21,856 bases of DNA from JAVBQG01 sp031549185 (GTDB taxonomy: Bacteria; Synergistota; Synergistia; Synergistales; Synergistaceae). Both the position numbers and the translations under genes were made by a program. The stretch covers positions 1 to 21,856 of the forward strand of contig JAVBQG010000077.1 in assembly GCA_031549185.1 (NCBI GenBank). The letters are read 5' to 3'. The notes below the pieces were generated by a model. The model searched no databases, was not told the origin of the DNA, and was given only the letters and a program-made list of their open reading frames with translations. This document shows positions 14,803 to 21,856 of the stretch, in pieces. The number at the start of each line of letters is the position of its first letter. The first letter of the stretch is position 1.

Positions 14803-15565
14803 CTGCGAACTTCCTTCCCAGGTAAGCCTCGATGACCTGTTTGTTTTTTTGTATCTCCTCGGGTTTCCCCTCGGCGATTTTCACGCCGTGATCCAGCACG
14901 ACGATGTGTTCGCAGACCTTCATGACGACGCTCATGTCGTGTTCGACAATGAGGACCGTACGCTCGAGTTCGTTCTTGATCGTGCGTATGAAATCCACCA
15001 GGCGGGCCGATTCGACGGGGTTCAGCCCCGCCGCCGGTTCGTCGAGCAGGATCATCTTCGCGCCGGTGACGAGCGCGCGCGTCATTTCGAGGATCCTCTG
15101 CTCGCCGTAGGAGAGCGAGCGCGCCAGATCGTTCCTCCGATGAAAGAGCCCGAAGGATTCGAGAAAGTTCATGGCTTTGTCCTTCGCCTCGCTCTCCTCG
15201 CGCTTCCACCTCGGCGTGTGGAAAACGGCGTCGAGCAGTGTACAGCCGAGCTGCGAGTGCATCCCGAGCATGACGTTTTGCAGCGCCGTCATGTTGGGGA
15301 AGAGGCGGATGTTCTGGAAGGTGCGGGCGATCCCGTGGCGCACGCGGGCGTGATTGGATTCTCTCTCCAGATTGACGTCGTCCAGCTTGACCGAGCCGCT
15401 GGTCGGTTTGAAGACCCCGGCGATGATGTTAAACATCGTCGTCTTGCCCGCGCCGTTGGGACCGATCAACCCGAAGACGGTACCGGGCGTGACGGAGAAG
15501 CTGACCTCCTTGAGCGCCACGACCCCTCCGAAGGCCTTGGTGACGTCAGTTATCTCGAGCTGCAT
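14786..15565 (-). CDS. livG: Branched-chain amino acid-type ABC transporter ATPase LivG
   Basis: The 259-residue partner ATPase of livF. Walker A is GPNGAGKTT (35-43), followed by the LivG-specific ARTFQNIRLFPNMTALQNVM, the signature LSYGEQR, Walker B MILLDEPAAGLNP and VEHDM with the switch His. A stretch of about 25 residues (SQLGCTLLDAVFHTPRWKRE) between the Q-loop region and the signature is the LivG-type insertion. It overlaps livM by 20 bp at its start and livF by 17 bp at its end, so translation is likely coupled. All catalytic residues are present, which argues for an active heterodimeric LivFG motor. Confidence 0.94.
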   Translation of the reverse strand: MQLEITDVTKAFGGVVALKEVSFSVTPGTVFGLIGPNGAGKTTMFNIIAGVFKPTSGSVKLDDVNLERESNHARVRHGIARTFQNIRLFPNMTALQNVMLGMHSQLGCTLLDAVFHTPRWKREESEAKDKAMNFLESFGLFHRRNDLARSLSYGEQRILEMTRALVTGAKMILLDEPAAGLNPVESARLVDFIRTIKNELERTVLIVEHDMSVVMKVCEHIVVLDHGVKIAEGKPEEIQKNKQVIEAYLGRKFADGIAD

Positions 15566-16550
15566 CGCCCATCGCCCCCTTTCGTACCCTGCGCTTCTTC
15601 GTGCTCTTCGGCACGGCGATGATGTCGTACGATCCCATGATGCCGCCGGGGCGGTAGATCATGAGGATGATCATGAAAAGCCCGAGCGCGATCAGGCGGA
15701 ATTCCGCGAACTGCCGCAGAGCCTCGGGAAGGCCTGCTAGTACGAATGCGCCGATCACGGGGCCGGCGATCGTGCCGAGGCCGCCCAGGATGATCATGCA
15801 GAAGATATTGGCGGAGTCGGTGAACTGGAACACGTCAGGGCTGATGAACGTCGTCCACGACGCGTACAACGCTCCGGCGAGACCCGCGAACATGCCGCCG
15901 ATGCCGAAGGCAAGGACCTTGTAGTAGGTGAGGTTGATGCCAAGAGACGCGGCCGCGAGTTCGTCGTCGCGCACGGCCATCAGCGCCCGGCCGAATTTCG
16001 ACTCCTTCATCTGTGACGCCACGAATATTGTGACGAGCGCCGCAATCCAGCAGAGATAATACATCGACGCCTCCGTCTCGAAGACGAAGCCGCCGATCTC
16101 GGGGCTCGGAATGCCAGGCAGGCCCATCGGGCCGCGCGTGATCTTCATGTTGGTCGCCATGATGCGGACGATCTCTCCGAACCCGAGCGTCACGATGCAG
16201 AGGTAGTCACCCTTCAGGCGCATGGCGGGCAGCCCAAGCAGAATGCCGATGAGGAAGCTCGCCCCCATGGCGAGCAGGCATGCCGTCATGAACGAGAGGC
16301 CCAGTTTGATCATGAGCAGCGCGCCGATGTACGAACCGACGGCCCAGAAACCGGCGTGTCCGAGTGAGAACTGCCCCGTGAATCCGACGACGACGTTCAG
16401 GCTCTCCGAGAGGATCGTGTACAGGGCGATCAGCACGAGGACGTGCAACAGATATTCGCTTCCGAGGACGAGGGGAGCGAGCAGGATGAGAAGCGTGAAG
16501 ATCGGCCAGCCCCAGCGATGGAGAAAAAACCGCTCTTTCCAGGGGTTCAT
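15546..16550 (-). CDS. livM: Branched-chain amino acid-type ABC transporter permease LivM
   Basis: A 334-residue integral membrane permease. It starts at ATG 16550, which shares one base with the livH TGA stop (TGATG) and has AAGGGG about 10 bp upstream. The longer open frame upstream is the shadow of livH. Family landmarks are LNVVVGFTGQFSLGHAGFWAVG, the cytoplasmic LRLKGDYLCIVTLGFGEIVRI-like segment (here MRLKGDYLCIVTLGFGEIVR), GRALMAVRDDELAAASLGIN and GGLGTIAGPVIGA. It ends in a basic tail (KSTKKRRVRKG). About eight to ten hydrophobic helices are visible. It pairs with LivH to form the channel. Confidence 0.93.
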   Translation of the reverse strand: MNPWKERFFLHRWGWPIFTLLILLAPLVLGSEYLLHVLVLIALYTILSESLNVVVGFTGQFSLGHAGFWAVGSYIGALLMIKLGLSFMTACLLAMGASFLIGILLGLPAMRLKGDYLCIVTLGFGEIVRIMATNMKITRGPMGLPGIPSPEIGGFVFETEASMYYLCWIAALVTIFVASQMKESKFGRALMAVRDDELAAASLGINLTYYKVLAFGIGGMFAGLAGALYASWTTFISPDVFQFTDSANIFCMIILGGLGTIAGPVIGAFVLAGLPEALRQFAEFRLIALGLFMIILMIYRPGGIMGSYDIIAVPKSTKKRRVRKGAMGDAARDN

Positions 16551-17440
16551 CACGAACGCCCCTTTCGCAGGATGCCGGTCGGCATCAGCCACAGTACGAT
16601 GATGAGCACGCAGAAGGCGATGGCGTCGCGGTAGCCAAAGGAGATGTAGGCCCCGCCGAGGCTCTCGATCAGGCCGAGCAGGATCCCCCCGATCATCGCG
16701 CCGGGGATATTGCCGATGCCGCCCAGGATCGCGGCCGTGAAGGCCTTGAGGCCGGCGACGCTGCCCATTGTGGGGTAGACTGCGCCGTAGTAGATGCCGA
16801 CCATGATGCCGGCCGCTCCCGCCAGCGCCGATCCGATCGCGAAGGTGGCCGAGATGACCAGGTCCATGTTGATGCCCATGAGGACCGCGGCCTTCTGGTC
16901 GTCGGAGACCGCCCGTATCGCCTTGCCGAGCTTCGTGTGCTTGATGAAGATGTGCAGGGCGAGCATCAGGACGATCGAGACGAGCAGGATCACGACCTGT
17001 ATGTAGCTGACGATTGTCCCGCCGACGGTGAAGTACTGTCCCGCGAAAAGCTTGGGCATCGGGCGGGTCTGGCTGCCGAATAGGTACATCGCCGTGTTGC
17101 AGAGAAAGAGCGACGCGCCGAGCGCCGAAATCATGGCCGAGAGCCGGCTTCCTTTGCGAATGGGACGATACGCGAAGCGCTCGAGCAGGACGCCGATCGC
17201 CGAGCAGGCCGCCATCGCCGGGATGATGCCGATGAGAAACTGGGCGACGGAGACGTTGCCCGCCGCGCCTGCGGTCAGAAAAGAGAAGATGAAGAAGGCG
17301 CAGTAAGTCCCGAGCATGTAGATGTCGCCGTGCGCGAAGTTCACGAAGAAAAGGATTCCGTACACCATGGTGTAGCCTATCGCGGTCAGCGCGTAAATGC
17401 TTCCTACCGCCAGGCCGCTCACGATCTGTTGAAAGAACAT
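16550..17440 (-). CDS. livH: Branched-chain amino acid-type ABC transporter permease LivH
   Basis: A 296-residue permease that starts at ATG 17440 behind a GGGGGGAAG site. Family landmarks are SGLAVGSIYALTAIGYTMVYGI, VNFAHGDIYMLG, ERFAYRPIRKGSRLSAMISALG, GKAIRAVSDDQKAAVLMGIN and AILGGIGNIPGAMIGG, ending with RDAIAFCVLIIVLWLMPTG. The first gene of the transporter, livK, ends 85 bp upstream, and a hairpin in that gap could keep transcript levels of livK above those of the membrane genes. The length and hydrophobic pattern are normal for LivH. Confidence 0.94.
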   Translation of the reverse strand: MFFQQIVSGLAVGSIYALTAIGYTMVYGILFFVNFAHGDIYMLGTYCAFFIFSFLTAGAAGNVSVAQFLIGIIPAMAACSAIGVLLERFAYRPIRKGSRLSAMISALGASLFLCNTAMYLFGSQTRPMPKLFAGQYFTVGGTIVSYIQVVILLVSIVLMLALHIFIKHTKLGKAIRAVSDDQKAAVLMGINMDLVISATFAIGSALAGAAGIMVGIYYGAVYPTMGSVAGLKAFTAAILGGIGNIPGAMIGGILLGLIESLGGAYISFGYRDAIAFCVLIIVLWLMPTGILRKGRS

Positions 17441-17475
17441 GGTCTTCCCCCCTGCTGCAAAATGTTCGCGAGCTC

Positions 17476-17508
17476 GGGCAAGCCGCTGCTGCCGGCAACG
17501 GCTTGCCC
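17476..17508 (-). promoter_or_regulatory. Hairpin between livK and livH
   Basis: GGGCAAGCCG (17476-17485) and CGGCTTGCCC (17499-17508) are perfect 10-bp complements around a 13-base loop in the 85-bp gap after livK. No T-run follows in the direction of transcription, so it is not a standard terminator. Such hairpins often protect the mRNA of the highly needed binding protein or reduce read-through to the permease genes. Confidence 0.55.
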
Positions 17509-17525
17509 TCGTGATTTACGAAAAA

Positions 17526-18662
17526 TTATTTCTTGTAGGGGACGAATTTCCCTTTCTGCACGATGATCTTGCTGAACTCCTTCTTGACGTCGCCGTTCTC
17601 GTCGAACTCGATCTTTCCGGTCGCGCCCTCGTAGGTGCCGAAGTTGTCGAGTCCCTTCTTGACGTCGGCTCTGGTCTTCGCGTCCGTCTTGCGTATGGCT
17701 TCGAGAACTGCCATCGTCGAGTCGTAGCTCAGCGCGACCCACGTGCTGGGGTTTTTCCCGGTCTTTTTGCGATACGCCTCGACGAGCTTTTTGACGGCGG
17801 GTTTGTCGAACTCGTGATAGAAGACGCAGAAGCAACGAAGGCCTTCCACTGCGCTCCCGCCGATCTCGAGCAGCCCGTCCGAGAAGAGTCCGTCGGTTCC
17901 GAAGATGGGTGCCGTGAAGCCGAGGTCCTTCGCCTGGACGGCGAAAAGTGCCGTTTCGTTATAGACGGATCCCATGAAGATCGCCTCGGGCTTGGCCGCC
18001 TTGAGGCTGGCGATGATCGAGCTGAAATCCTTCGTCTGTCCCTGCATGTAGGAGGCCTCCGCCACGATCGCCCCGCCGTATTTGGGGACCGATTTCTTCA
18101 TGACGTCGAGCAGCCCGACTCCGTAGTCGGTGTTCTCGTAGACGACGGCGATCTTTTTGAAGCCCTCGTCCTTGACCATCCACTTCGCGACGAAGTCGCC
18201 GCCCAGGCTGTCGGTGAACTGCACGCGGTAGATGTACTGGCCCGCCGTCGTGATCATTGGAGACGACACGCCCCAGCCGACGTTGCAGAGTTTCGCCTTG
18301 TTGTATATGGGAGCCGCCGCCAGCATGACGGAGCTGTTGAAAGGTCCGGCCACGCCGAGGATGTCCTTGTTGCTCGCAAACATGGTCGCGATGCTGGCGC
18401 CCTCTTTGGGGTCGCCCTTGTCGTCCGCAAAGACGATCTCCACTTTTCTGCCGTTTATTCCGCCTGCGGCGTTCACGATGTCTCTCGCTATTTCCGCGCC
18501 CAGCCTTCCATCCTGACCGTCCTGGGCGTTGGAGCCGCTTGTGGGTCCGTACCAGCCGATTTTTACGGTTCCGGCCGCTTCGGCAAACGTACAAAAAATC
18601 AACACGAACAGTGCCACCAGGAGCAATTTGCCAACCGATTTGCCTTTGCGAATTCCCTTCAA
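17526..18662 (-). CDS. livK: Amino acid-binding protein of the Liv transporter (LivK-type)
   Basis: A 378-residue periplasmic-type binding protein. TTG 18662 is chosen because GGGAGGAG lies 8 bp upstream; the in-frame GTG at 18671 falls on that very site. The signal peptide (KLLLVALFVLIFCTFAEA) is cleaved near AEA|AG. The Liv binding-protein plan follows: VKIGWYGPTSGSNAQDGQDG, VNAAGGINGRKVEIVFADDKGDPKEGASIA, LGVAGPFNSSVMLAAAPIYN, YIYRVQFTDSLGGDFVAKW, VVYENTDYGVGLLDVMKKSV, EAIFMGSVYNETALF and IFGTDGLFSDGLLEIGG, with WVALSYDSTMAVLEAIRKT near the end. It is the first gene of the transporter run. The ligand cannot be told from the motif set; a polar amino acid is as likely as a branched one. Confidence 0.92.
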   Translation of the reverse strand: MKGIRKGKSVGKLLLVALFVLIFCTFAEAAGTVKIGWYGPTSGSNAQDGQDGRLGAEIARDIVNAAGGINGRKVEIVFADDKGDPKEGASIATMFASNKDILGVAGPFNSSVMLAAAPIYNKAKLCNVGWGVSSPMITTAGQYIYRVQFTDSLGGDFVAKWMVKDEGFKKIAVVYENTDYGVGLLDVMKKSVPKYGGAIVAEASYMQGQTKDFSSIIASLKAAKPEAIFMGSVYNETALFAVQAKDLGFTAPIFGTDGLFSDGLLEIGGSAVEGLRCFCVFYHEFDKPAVKKLVEAYRKKTGKNPSTWVALSYDSTMAVLEAIRKTDAKTRADVKKGLDNFGTYEGATGKIEFDENGDVKKEFSKIIVQKGKFVPYKK

Positions 18663-18771
18663 GTAAAACACTCCTCCCGTGCTATCTCTCGACAGATGTC
18701 TCTTCTCACATCACGCTCCGCGCTTTGAAACCGCTTTCCGGGCCAACCACCCCCTCGTTCTGCAAAAAAGA

Positions 18772-19518
18772 TTACGCTCTGTTGGAGATCTCGTCTCTGC
18801 TCGCCTGTGAAGCCAGAAATGTTTTGAGAGCCACGTACACCCCGTAGAGATGCATTCTCATCATCTCGGAGGCGTTTTCCTTATCCCGGTTGCAGATGGC
18901 CCCGAAGATATCCCAGTGGTTCAGATATTTGCTCTTCCCCTCGTGGTCCTGTATGGCTCCCAGGATCGTCGTGTTCCATCTGCGCTGCGGGCATATCAGG
19001 TGGAAGGCTGCTTCGAGGACCGGTTTGCGCGAAGCCCTCGCGATTTCGATGTGAAATGTGTCGCCGTATTCCATGGCGTCCTTCGTACTCGAGGCGACTT
19101 CATCCGCCTTCTGCAGTACTTTGCGCATGCGGGCAATGTCGTCCTTGGTCGCGTTTTGCGCGGCAAAACCGGCCAGGCTCGGCTCTATCACCATTCGCGC
19201 CTCCTGCACGTTGATCAACGTCACCAGATCGTCGCTCGTGAGCAGTTGCCGCATGTTTTCCCACGAGAGCCGCTGGTGCTCCTGCGATTTGAGTCTTTCG
19301 AGCTCGTCTTTTCCTTTGGGGGAGAGAACCCGGCCTTTGTGCGAGATATTTTCCGTAAAACCGTCCCGATCGAGGTCGAGCAGAATTCTGCCCACAGTTG
19401 CCTGACTCATGAGAATCATGCGCCCTTCGAGTTCCTTCGCAATGAGTCTGGCGCCGATGGGGTAGGGTGAAGAATCAAGAATATCCAGTACAGCTCGTTT
19501 GAACGGCACATTAATCAC
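18772..19518 (-). CDS. FCD-family regulator with NrpR-like winged helix
   Basis: A DNA-binding regulator of up to 248 residues, from GTG 19518; GTG 19509 (245 residues) is also plausible because a G-run lies 8 bp before it. The N-terminal 75 residues (FKRAVLDILDSSPYPIGARL, IAKELEGR, SQATVGRILLDLDRDGFTEN, then KGRVLSPKGKDELERL) look like the winged helix of NrpR/RNase R type rather than the usual GntR helix-turn-helix. Residues about 95-235 are an FCD ligand-binding domain (INVQEARMVIEPSLAGFAAQN, YGDTFHIEIARASRKPVLEA) with the metal-type Asp/His set: GDTFH, NHWDIF and MRMHL. FCD domains commonly bind small organic acids or amino acids. It lies just upstream of livK on the same strand, so it likely controls this cluster and itself. 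Confidence 0.83.
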   Translation of the reverse strand: MINVPFKRAVLDILDSSPYPIGARLIAKELEGRMILMSQATVGRILLDLDRDGFTENISHKGRVLSPKGKDELERLKSQEHQRLSWENMRQLLTSDDLVTLINVQEARMVIEPSLAGFAAQNATKDDIARMRKVLQKADEVASSTKDAMEYGDTFHIEIARASRKPVLEAAFHLICPQRRWNTTILGAIQDHEGKSKYLNHWDIFGAICNRDKENASEMMRMHLYGVYVALKTFLASQASRDEISNRA

Positions 19519-19529
19519 CCCCGAGGTGT

Positions 19530-19579
19530 ATTGATCACAAACCGTGCGGGTTGCTCAGTTTTTAGAATTTATGATCAAT
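19530..19579. promoter_or_regulatory. Candidate operator: 12-bp inverted repeat before the regulator gene
   Basis: ATTGATCACAAA at 19530-19541 and TTTATGATCAAT at 19568-19579 are inverted copies of one another with one mismatch (11 of 12). Each contains the palindrome TGATCA, and the two palindrome centres are 40 bp apart, about four helical turns. The upstream arm lies where transcription should start (about 19574) and the other in the leader. This spacing and position suit a looping repressor such as the encoded FCD regulator acting on itself. I did not see the motif before livK or proC. Confidence 0.5.
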
Positions 19580-19580
19580 C

Positions 19581-19608
19581 ACTCTAGCATCTTCCTCAAG
19601 TCTGTCAA
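19581..19608 (-). promoter_or_regulatory. Sigma70-type promoter of the regulator gene
   Basis: Reading the minus strand, a perfect -35 hexamer TTGACA (19608-19603) is followed after 16 bp by TAGAGT (19586-19581), which matches TATAAT in four of six bases. The region upstream is AT-rich. The predicted start is near 19574, about 55 bp before the GTG start and overlapping the candidate operator arm at 19568-19579. The 231-bp gap 19519-19749 otherwise holds nothing that I can identify. Confidence 0.5.
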
Positions 19609-19749
19609 TGGAAGTTTTCAGTTTGTCAAGAAATAAAAGAATTTTCAAGAATGGCAGAATAAATTGAATTGATAGTGGCTTTTACAGCTAAAAAATTGTG
19701 CGGTTCATGCGCCGCCGATCTTGCTCGATGTACCTGCAGCTAAGTCCGG

Positions 19750-20559
19750 TTATCGATAGAATTCGGAGGTTGCGCGGGCTTTGTTTGCGGCGGCGAGATA
19801 TGCCTCTTTGATTGCCGCTCTGAATGCATGTCGCTCAAGGGCGTAGAGGCTTTCGACAGAGGTTTCGCCGGGAGTGCTCGCCTCTGCGATCAAATCGGCA
19901 AACGTCGCCTCGGGTCTGTTTTCTCTGATTTTCAGACAGCCCATCACGGTTTGCTCCGCTACTCTAGCGGCTTTTGCCCTTGGCAACCCACAGAGAACGC
20001 CTGCCTCGACCATGGCATCGAGGAAGGCGAAAACGGGCGCCGGGCTGCTGAGCGATGTGACGGCGTTGATGCCGTCCTCGTCCATCTCGACGCATTCGCC
20101 AAGGTTCCGCAAGATGTCCATCACGACCCCGCGTGTTTTATCGTCTACGTTGCGGTTACAGGCGACAGGCAGTATGCCGTAGCCGACCTGGCTCGGGGGG
20201 TTGGGCAACGTGCGTATGACGGCGAGGTTCGGGTGAATTTTCTCAAGTGCGGAAATGGGAACCCCTGCCGCGATCGTGACGACCGTCTTGCCGGAAGGAT
20301 CGCAACCGGCGAGGTCTGCCACGACACGGGTTACGGCGGGAGGCGGAACACAGATGAAGATGAAGGTGGACTCAATGAAGGCGGCACGGTTGTCCGCCGC
20401 GATCGCTATCCCGAATTTTTCGGAGAGCTCGCGGCAGCGTGCCTTACTCGGGTCGCTGACCAAGGCATCCCCGCAGCGCGCAAAATAATTGTTGCGCGCC
20501 AGGTTGTTCAGGATGATCTCCGTGATGTGGCCAGCCCCGATGAAGGCGATTGTATTCAT
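19750..20559 (-). CDS. proC: Pyrroline-5-carboxylate reductase family protein (ProC-like)
   Basis: A 269-residue NAD(P)H-dependent reductase that would convert 1-pyrroline-5-carboxylate to L-proline in the cytoplasm. The N-terminal Rossmann motif is IGAGHITEIIL. IFICVPP marks the end of the nucleotide-binding part, VVTIAAGV and VIRTLPNPPSQVGYG the middle, and the C-terminal dimer domain has SLSSPAPVFAFLDAMVEAG, GLPRAKAARVAEQTVMGC and ASTPGETSVESLYALE. ATG 20559 has GGGAG 7 bp upstream. The motifs are somewhat divergent (GAGHIT rather than GAGNMG; SSPAPVF rather than SGSGPAY), so this may be a specialised paralogue acting on a related imine rather than the biosynthetic enzyme. It lies 81 bp after a TRAP permease gene and in the same direction as the racemase cluster. 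Confidence 0.83.
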   Translation of the reverse strand: MNTIAFIGAGHITEIILNNLARNNYFARCGDALVSDPSKARCRELSEKFGIAIAADNRAAFIESTFIFICVPPPAVTRVVADLAGCDPSGKTVVTIAAGVPISALEKIHPNLAVIRTLPNPPSQVGYGILPVACNRNVDDKTRGVVMDILRNLGECVEMDEDGINAVTSLSSPAPVFAFLDAMVEAGVLCGLPRAKAARVAEQTVMGCLKIRENRPEATFADLIAEASTPGETSVESLYALERHAFRAAIKEAYLAAANKARATSEFYR

Positions 20560-20640
20560 GTCGGCACTCCCTCTCCAAATTTTGATCTGTTGTTCAGCGT
20601 TTCCCCTAGAGGAACGCCGACTAATTTTAATGTATCAAAT

Positions 20641-21856
20641 TCAACGATGAGTTTTCTCGCTGTCAAGTTTTGCATGAGGCGCCTGTCGAAAATGTCGTCC
20701 TAGAATCAACAGAATACCGACAGCACCTAGGATGTCCGTGTACGTCTCGGGTATGATGAGCAAGAGCGATAACATAAGGCACATGAAACGCTCTGGTTTG
20801 GAGAGTGTCCCTTTGAAGTATCCTGTCGTCACGAGTCCCATGCCGATGAGGCCCATGAGGCAGGTCAAAAACACCTGGACGATCTCTGGAGTGTCTCCAA
20901 TGCCTAACAGCGCGGGGTTATAGACGAAGACAAAGGGAATCAGAAAAAGTGCGCATGCGATCCGCATACCTTCCACACCCGTCTCCCATAACCCGGTTTT
21001 GCAAATGCCTGCTGCTGTGTAAGAGGCGATTGCAACCGGCGGCGTGATCAGTGAGATAATTGCAAAATAGAACATGAACATATGTCCGGCAAGCGGCTCA
21101 ATATTTAGGTTTTCAAGTGCCGGTCCAAGAAGAATGGCACTCATAATGTATGCTGCGGTTGTTGGCATTCCCATCCCCATCACAACGATCATGACCATTG
21201 CCAGTAAAAGGGCGAGTAACAAACTGCCTGCTGAAATGGAAGCAATTAGTCCGCTGAATCGGAGACCGAGGCCGGTGTATACGATTATGCCTATTACAAT
21301 TCCAGCCAGTGCGCAGGGGAGAGTCATGCCAACGCATGAAATTGTACCTTCAACAGCCATATCAATCATTGCGCGGAGACCGATTCGACTCTCTTTTCTA
21401 ATTTGGCAAAGTACGACGATGAGCGCCGTAGAGGCAAGCGCAGCGAACATTAGAGAGCGGCCAATAATGAGCAGATAAACTACACTGAAAATCGGTAACA
21501 CGAGGTAGAAATATTTTTTCATTGTCGCAATCAATTCTGCTTTGTCAACTTTGATGTTCTGCATTCCTTGGCTGTCAGCTTCAAGATGAACGGTCCAAAG
21601 AAGTGAAAGAACATAAAGCGCGGCGGGCAAAATAGCGCATTTTGCTATTGTGAGATATGGGATTCCTATCATGTCTGCCATAACAAAAGCGGTTGCTCCC
21701 ATGACGGGCGGTATCAGAAGACCACCCGTTCCGCCAACGGCAAATAACGCCGCGCTGAATTTTGGGCGAAACCCCGCTTCTTTCATCATTGGGAACATCA
21801 ATGTACCGACGGTTGCTGTATTTCCAGGGCCACTACCACTAATCATGCCAAAAAGC
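20641..21856 (-). CDS. TRAP transporter permease (4TM/12TM fusion type), truncated at window edge
   Basis: The frame is open to the right edge and ends at 20641, giving about 405 residues of a larger membrane protein whose N-terminus lies outside. It begins LFGMISGSGPGNTATVGTLMFPMMK, followed by GGTGGLLIPPVMGATAFVMADMIG, GMGMPTTAAYIMSAILLGPALENL and the ALASYTAAG-type segment ASYTAAGI: the DctM large-subunit core of fused TRAP permeases, the class that works with TAXI binding proteins. About ten hydrophobic helices are visible. It would take up a carboxylate or amino acid using a sodium or proton gradient. Base composition is visibly less GC-rich than the liv operon. The binding-protein gene would be expected upstream, beyond 21856. 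Confidence 0.88.
   Translation of the reverse strand, partial: LFGMISGSGPGNTATVGTLMFPMMKEAGFRPKFSAALFAVGGTGGLLIPPVMGATAFVMADMIGIPYLTIAKCAILPAALYVLSLLWTVHLEADSQGMQNIKVDKAELIATMKKYFYLVLPIFSVVYLLIIGRSLMFAALASTALIVVLCQIRKESRIGLRAMIDMAVEGTISCVGMTLPCALAGIVIGIIVYTGLGLRFSGLIASISAGSLLLALLLAMVMIVVMGMGMPTTAAYIMSAILLGPALENLNIEPLAGHMFMFYFAIISLITPPVAIASYTAAGICKTGLWETGVEGMRIACALFLIPFVFVYNPALLGIGDTPEIVQVFLTCLMGLIGMGLVTTGYFKGTLSKPERFMCLMLSLLLIIPETYTDILGAVGILLILGRHFRQAPHAKLDSEKTHR

Noticed and set aside
10374..14835. Long plus-strand open frames across the hyuA-like, mutase and livF genes
   Set aside because: They are Arg/Asp-rich shadows of the minus-strand genes, which have intact nucleotide-binding and B12 motifs.
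15546..17498. Apparent 650-residue protein containing LivM
   Set aside because: The first half is an out-of-frame reading of livH. LivM begins at ATG 16550.
1..21856. CRISPR array, tRNA, rRNA or complete insertion sequence
   Set aside because: No regularly spaced direct repeats, cloverleaf-like segments, rRNA cores or transposase-like proteins were seen. The only repeats are the two short palindromic elements.

Overview
The window is GC-rich (visibly around 60% over most of its length) and comes from a bacterium that is probably a member of the Synergistota (Synergistetes). The best single clue is the C-terminus of the substrate-binding protein at 2002-3321. It ends in a Gly/Ser-rich stretch with one Cys, a short hydrophobic segment and a basic KRR tail, which is the pattern of the Synergist-CTERM sorting signal. 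The heavy investment in amino-acid and peptide-type uptake, a TRAP permease, and frequent TTG/GTG starts fit this. The species cannot be read from the sequence.

Plus-strand half (1-9285). The window opens inside a tungstate-type (Tup) ABC transporter locus: the tail of one TupA-like binding protein, the TupB permease, a second divergent TupA-like protein, a PstS-like binding protein with the sorting tail, and then the TupC-type ATPase. One permease and one ATPase therefore sit among three different binding proteins. The two larger gaps, at 1805-2001 and 3322-3494, are filled by related inverted-repeat elements. After a short gap with a possible terminator and a possible -10 box comes a tightly packed, partly overlapping five-gene run: two paralogous secreted proteins of unknown function, a V4R-domain ligand-binding protein, a soluble PAS-GGDEF diguanylate cyclase with intact active and inhibitory sites, and a CapA/PgsA-like envelope protein.

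Minus-strand half (9298-21856). Genes read right to left. At the right edge is a TRAP 4TM/12TM-type permease, cut by the window end and visibly less GC-rich. It is followed by a ProC-type pyrroline-5-carboxylate reductase and then a regulator that joins an NrpR-like winged helix to an FCD ligand-binding domain. The regulator is preceded by a good sigma70-type promoter and a 12-bp inverted repeat. Downstream lies an eight-gene run: livK, livH, livM, livG, livF, a fused coenzyme-B12 mutase (GlmE-like barrel plus GlmS-like B12 domain), a HyuA-like ASKHA ATPase with no HyuB partner, and a proline racemase family enzyme. From livH onward junctions are gaps of at most 21 bp or overlaps.

My reading is that the minus-strand cluster imports an amino acid or amino-acid-like compound through the Liv transporter, changes its stereochemistry with the racemase and rearranges its carbon skeleton with the mutase, while the HyuA-like protein acts as the mutase's ATP-dependent reactivating chaperone. 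ProC next door hints at proline-related chemistry. The substrate is not shown by the sequence. This transporter-mutase-ATPase-racemase set is the most likely undescribed system in the window.
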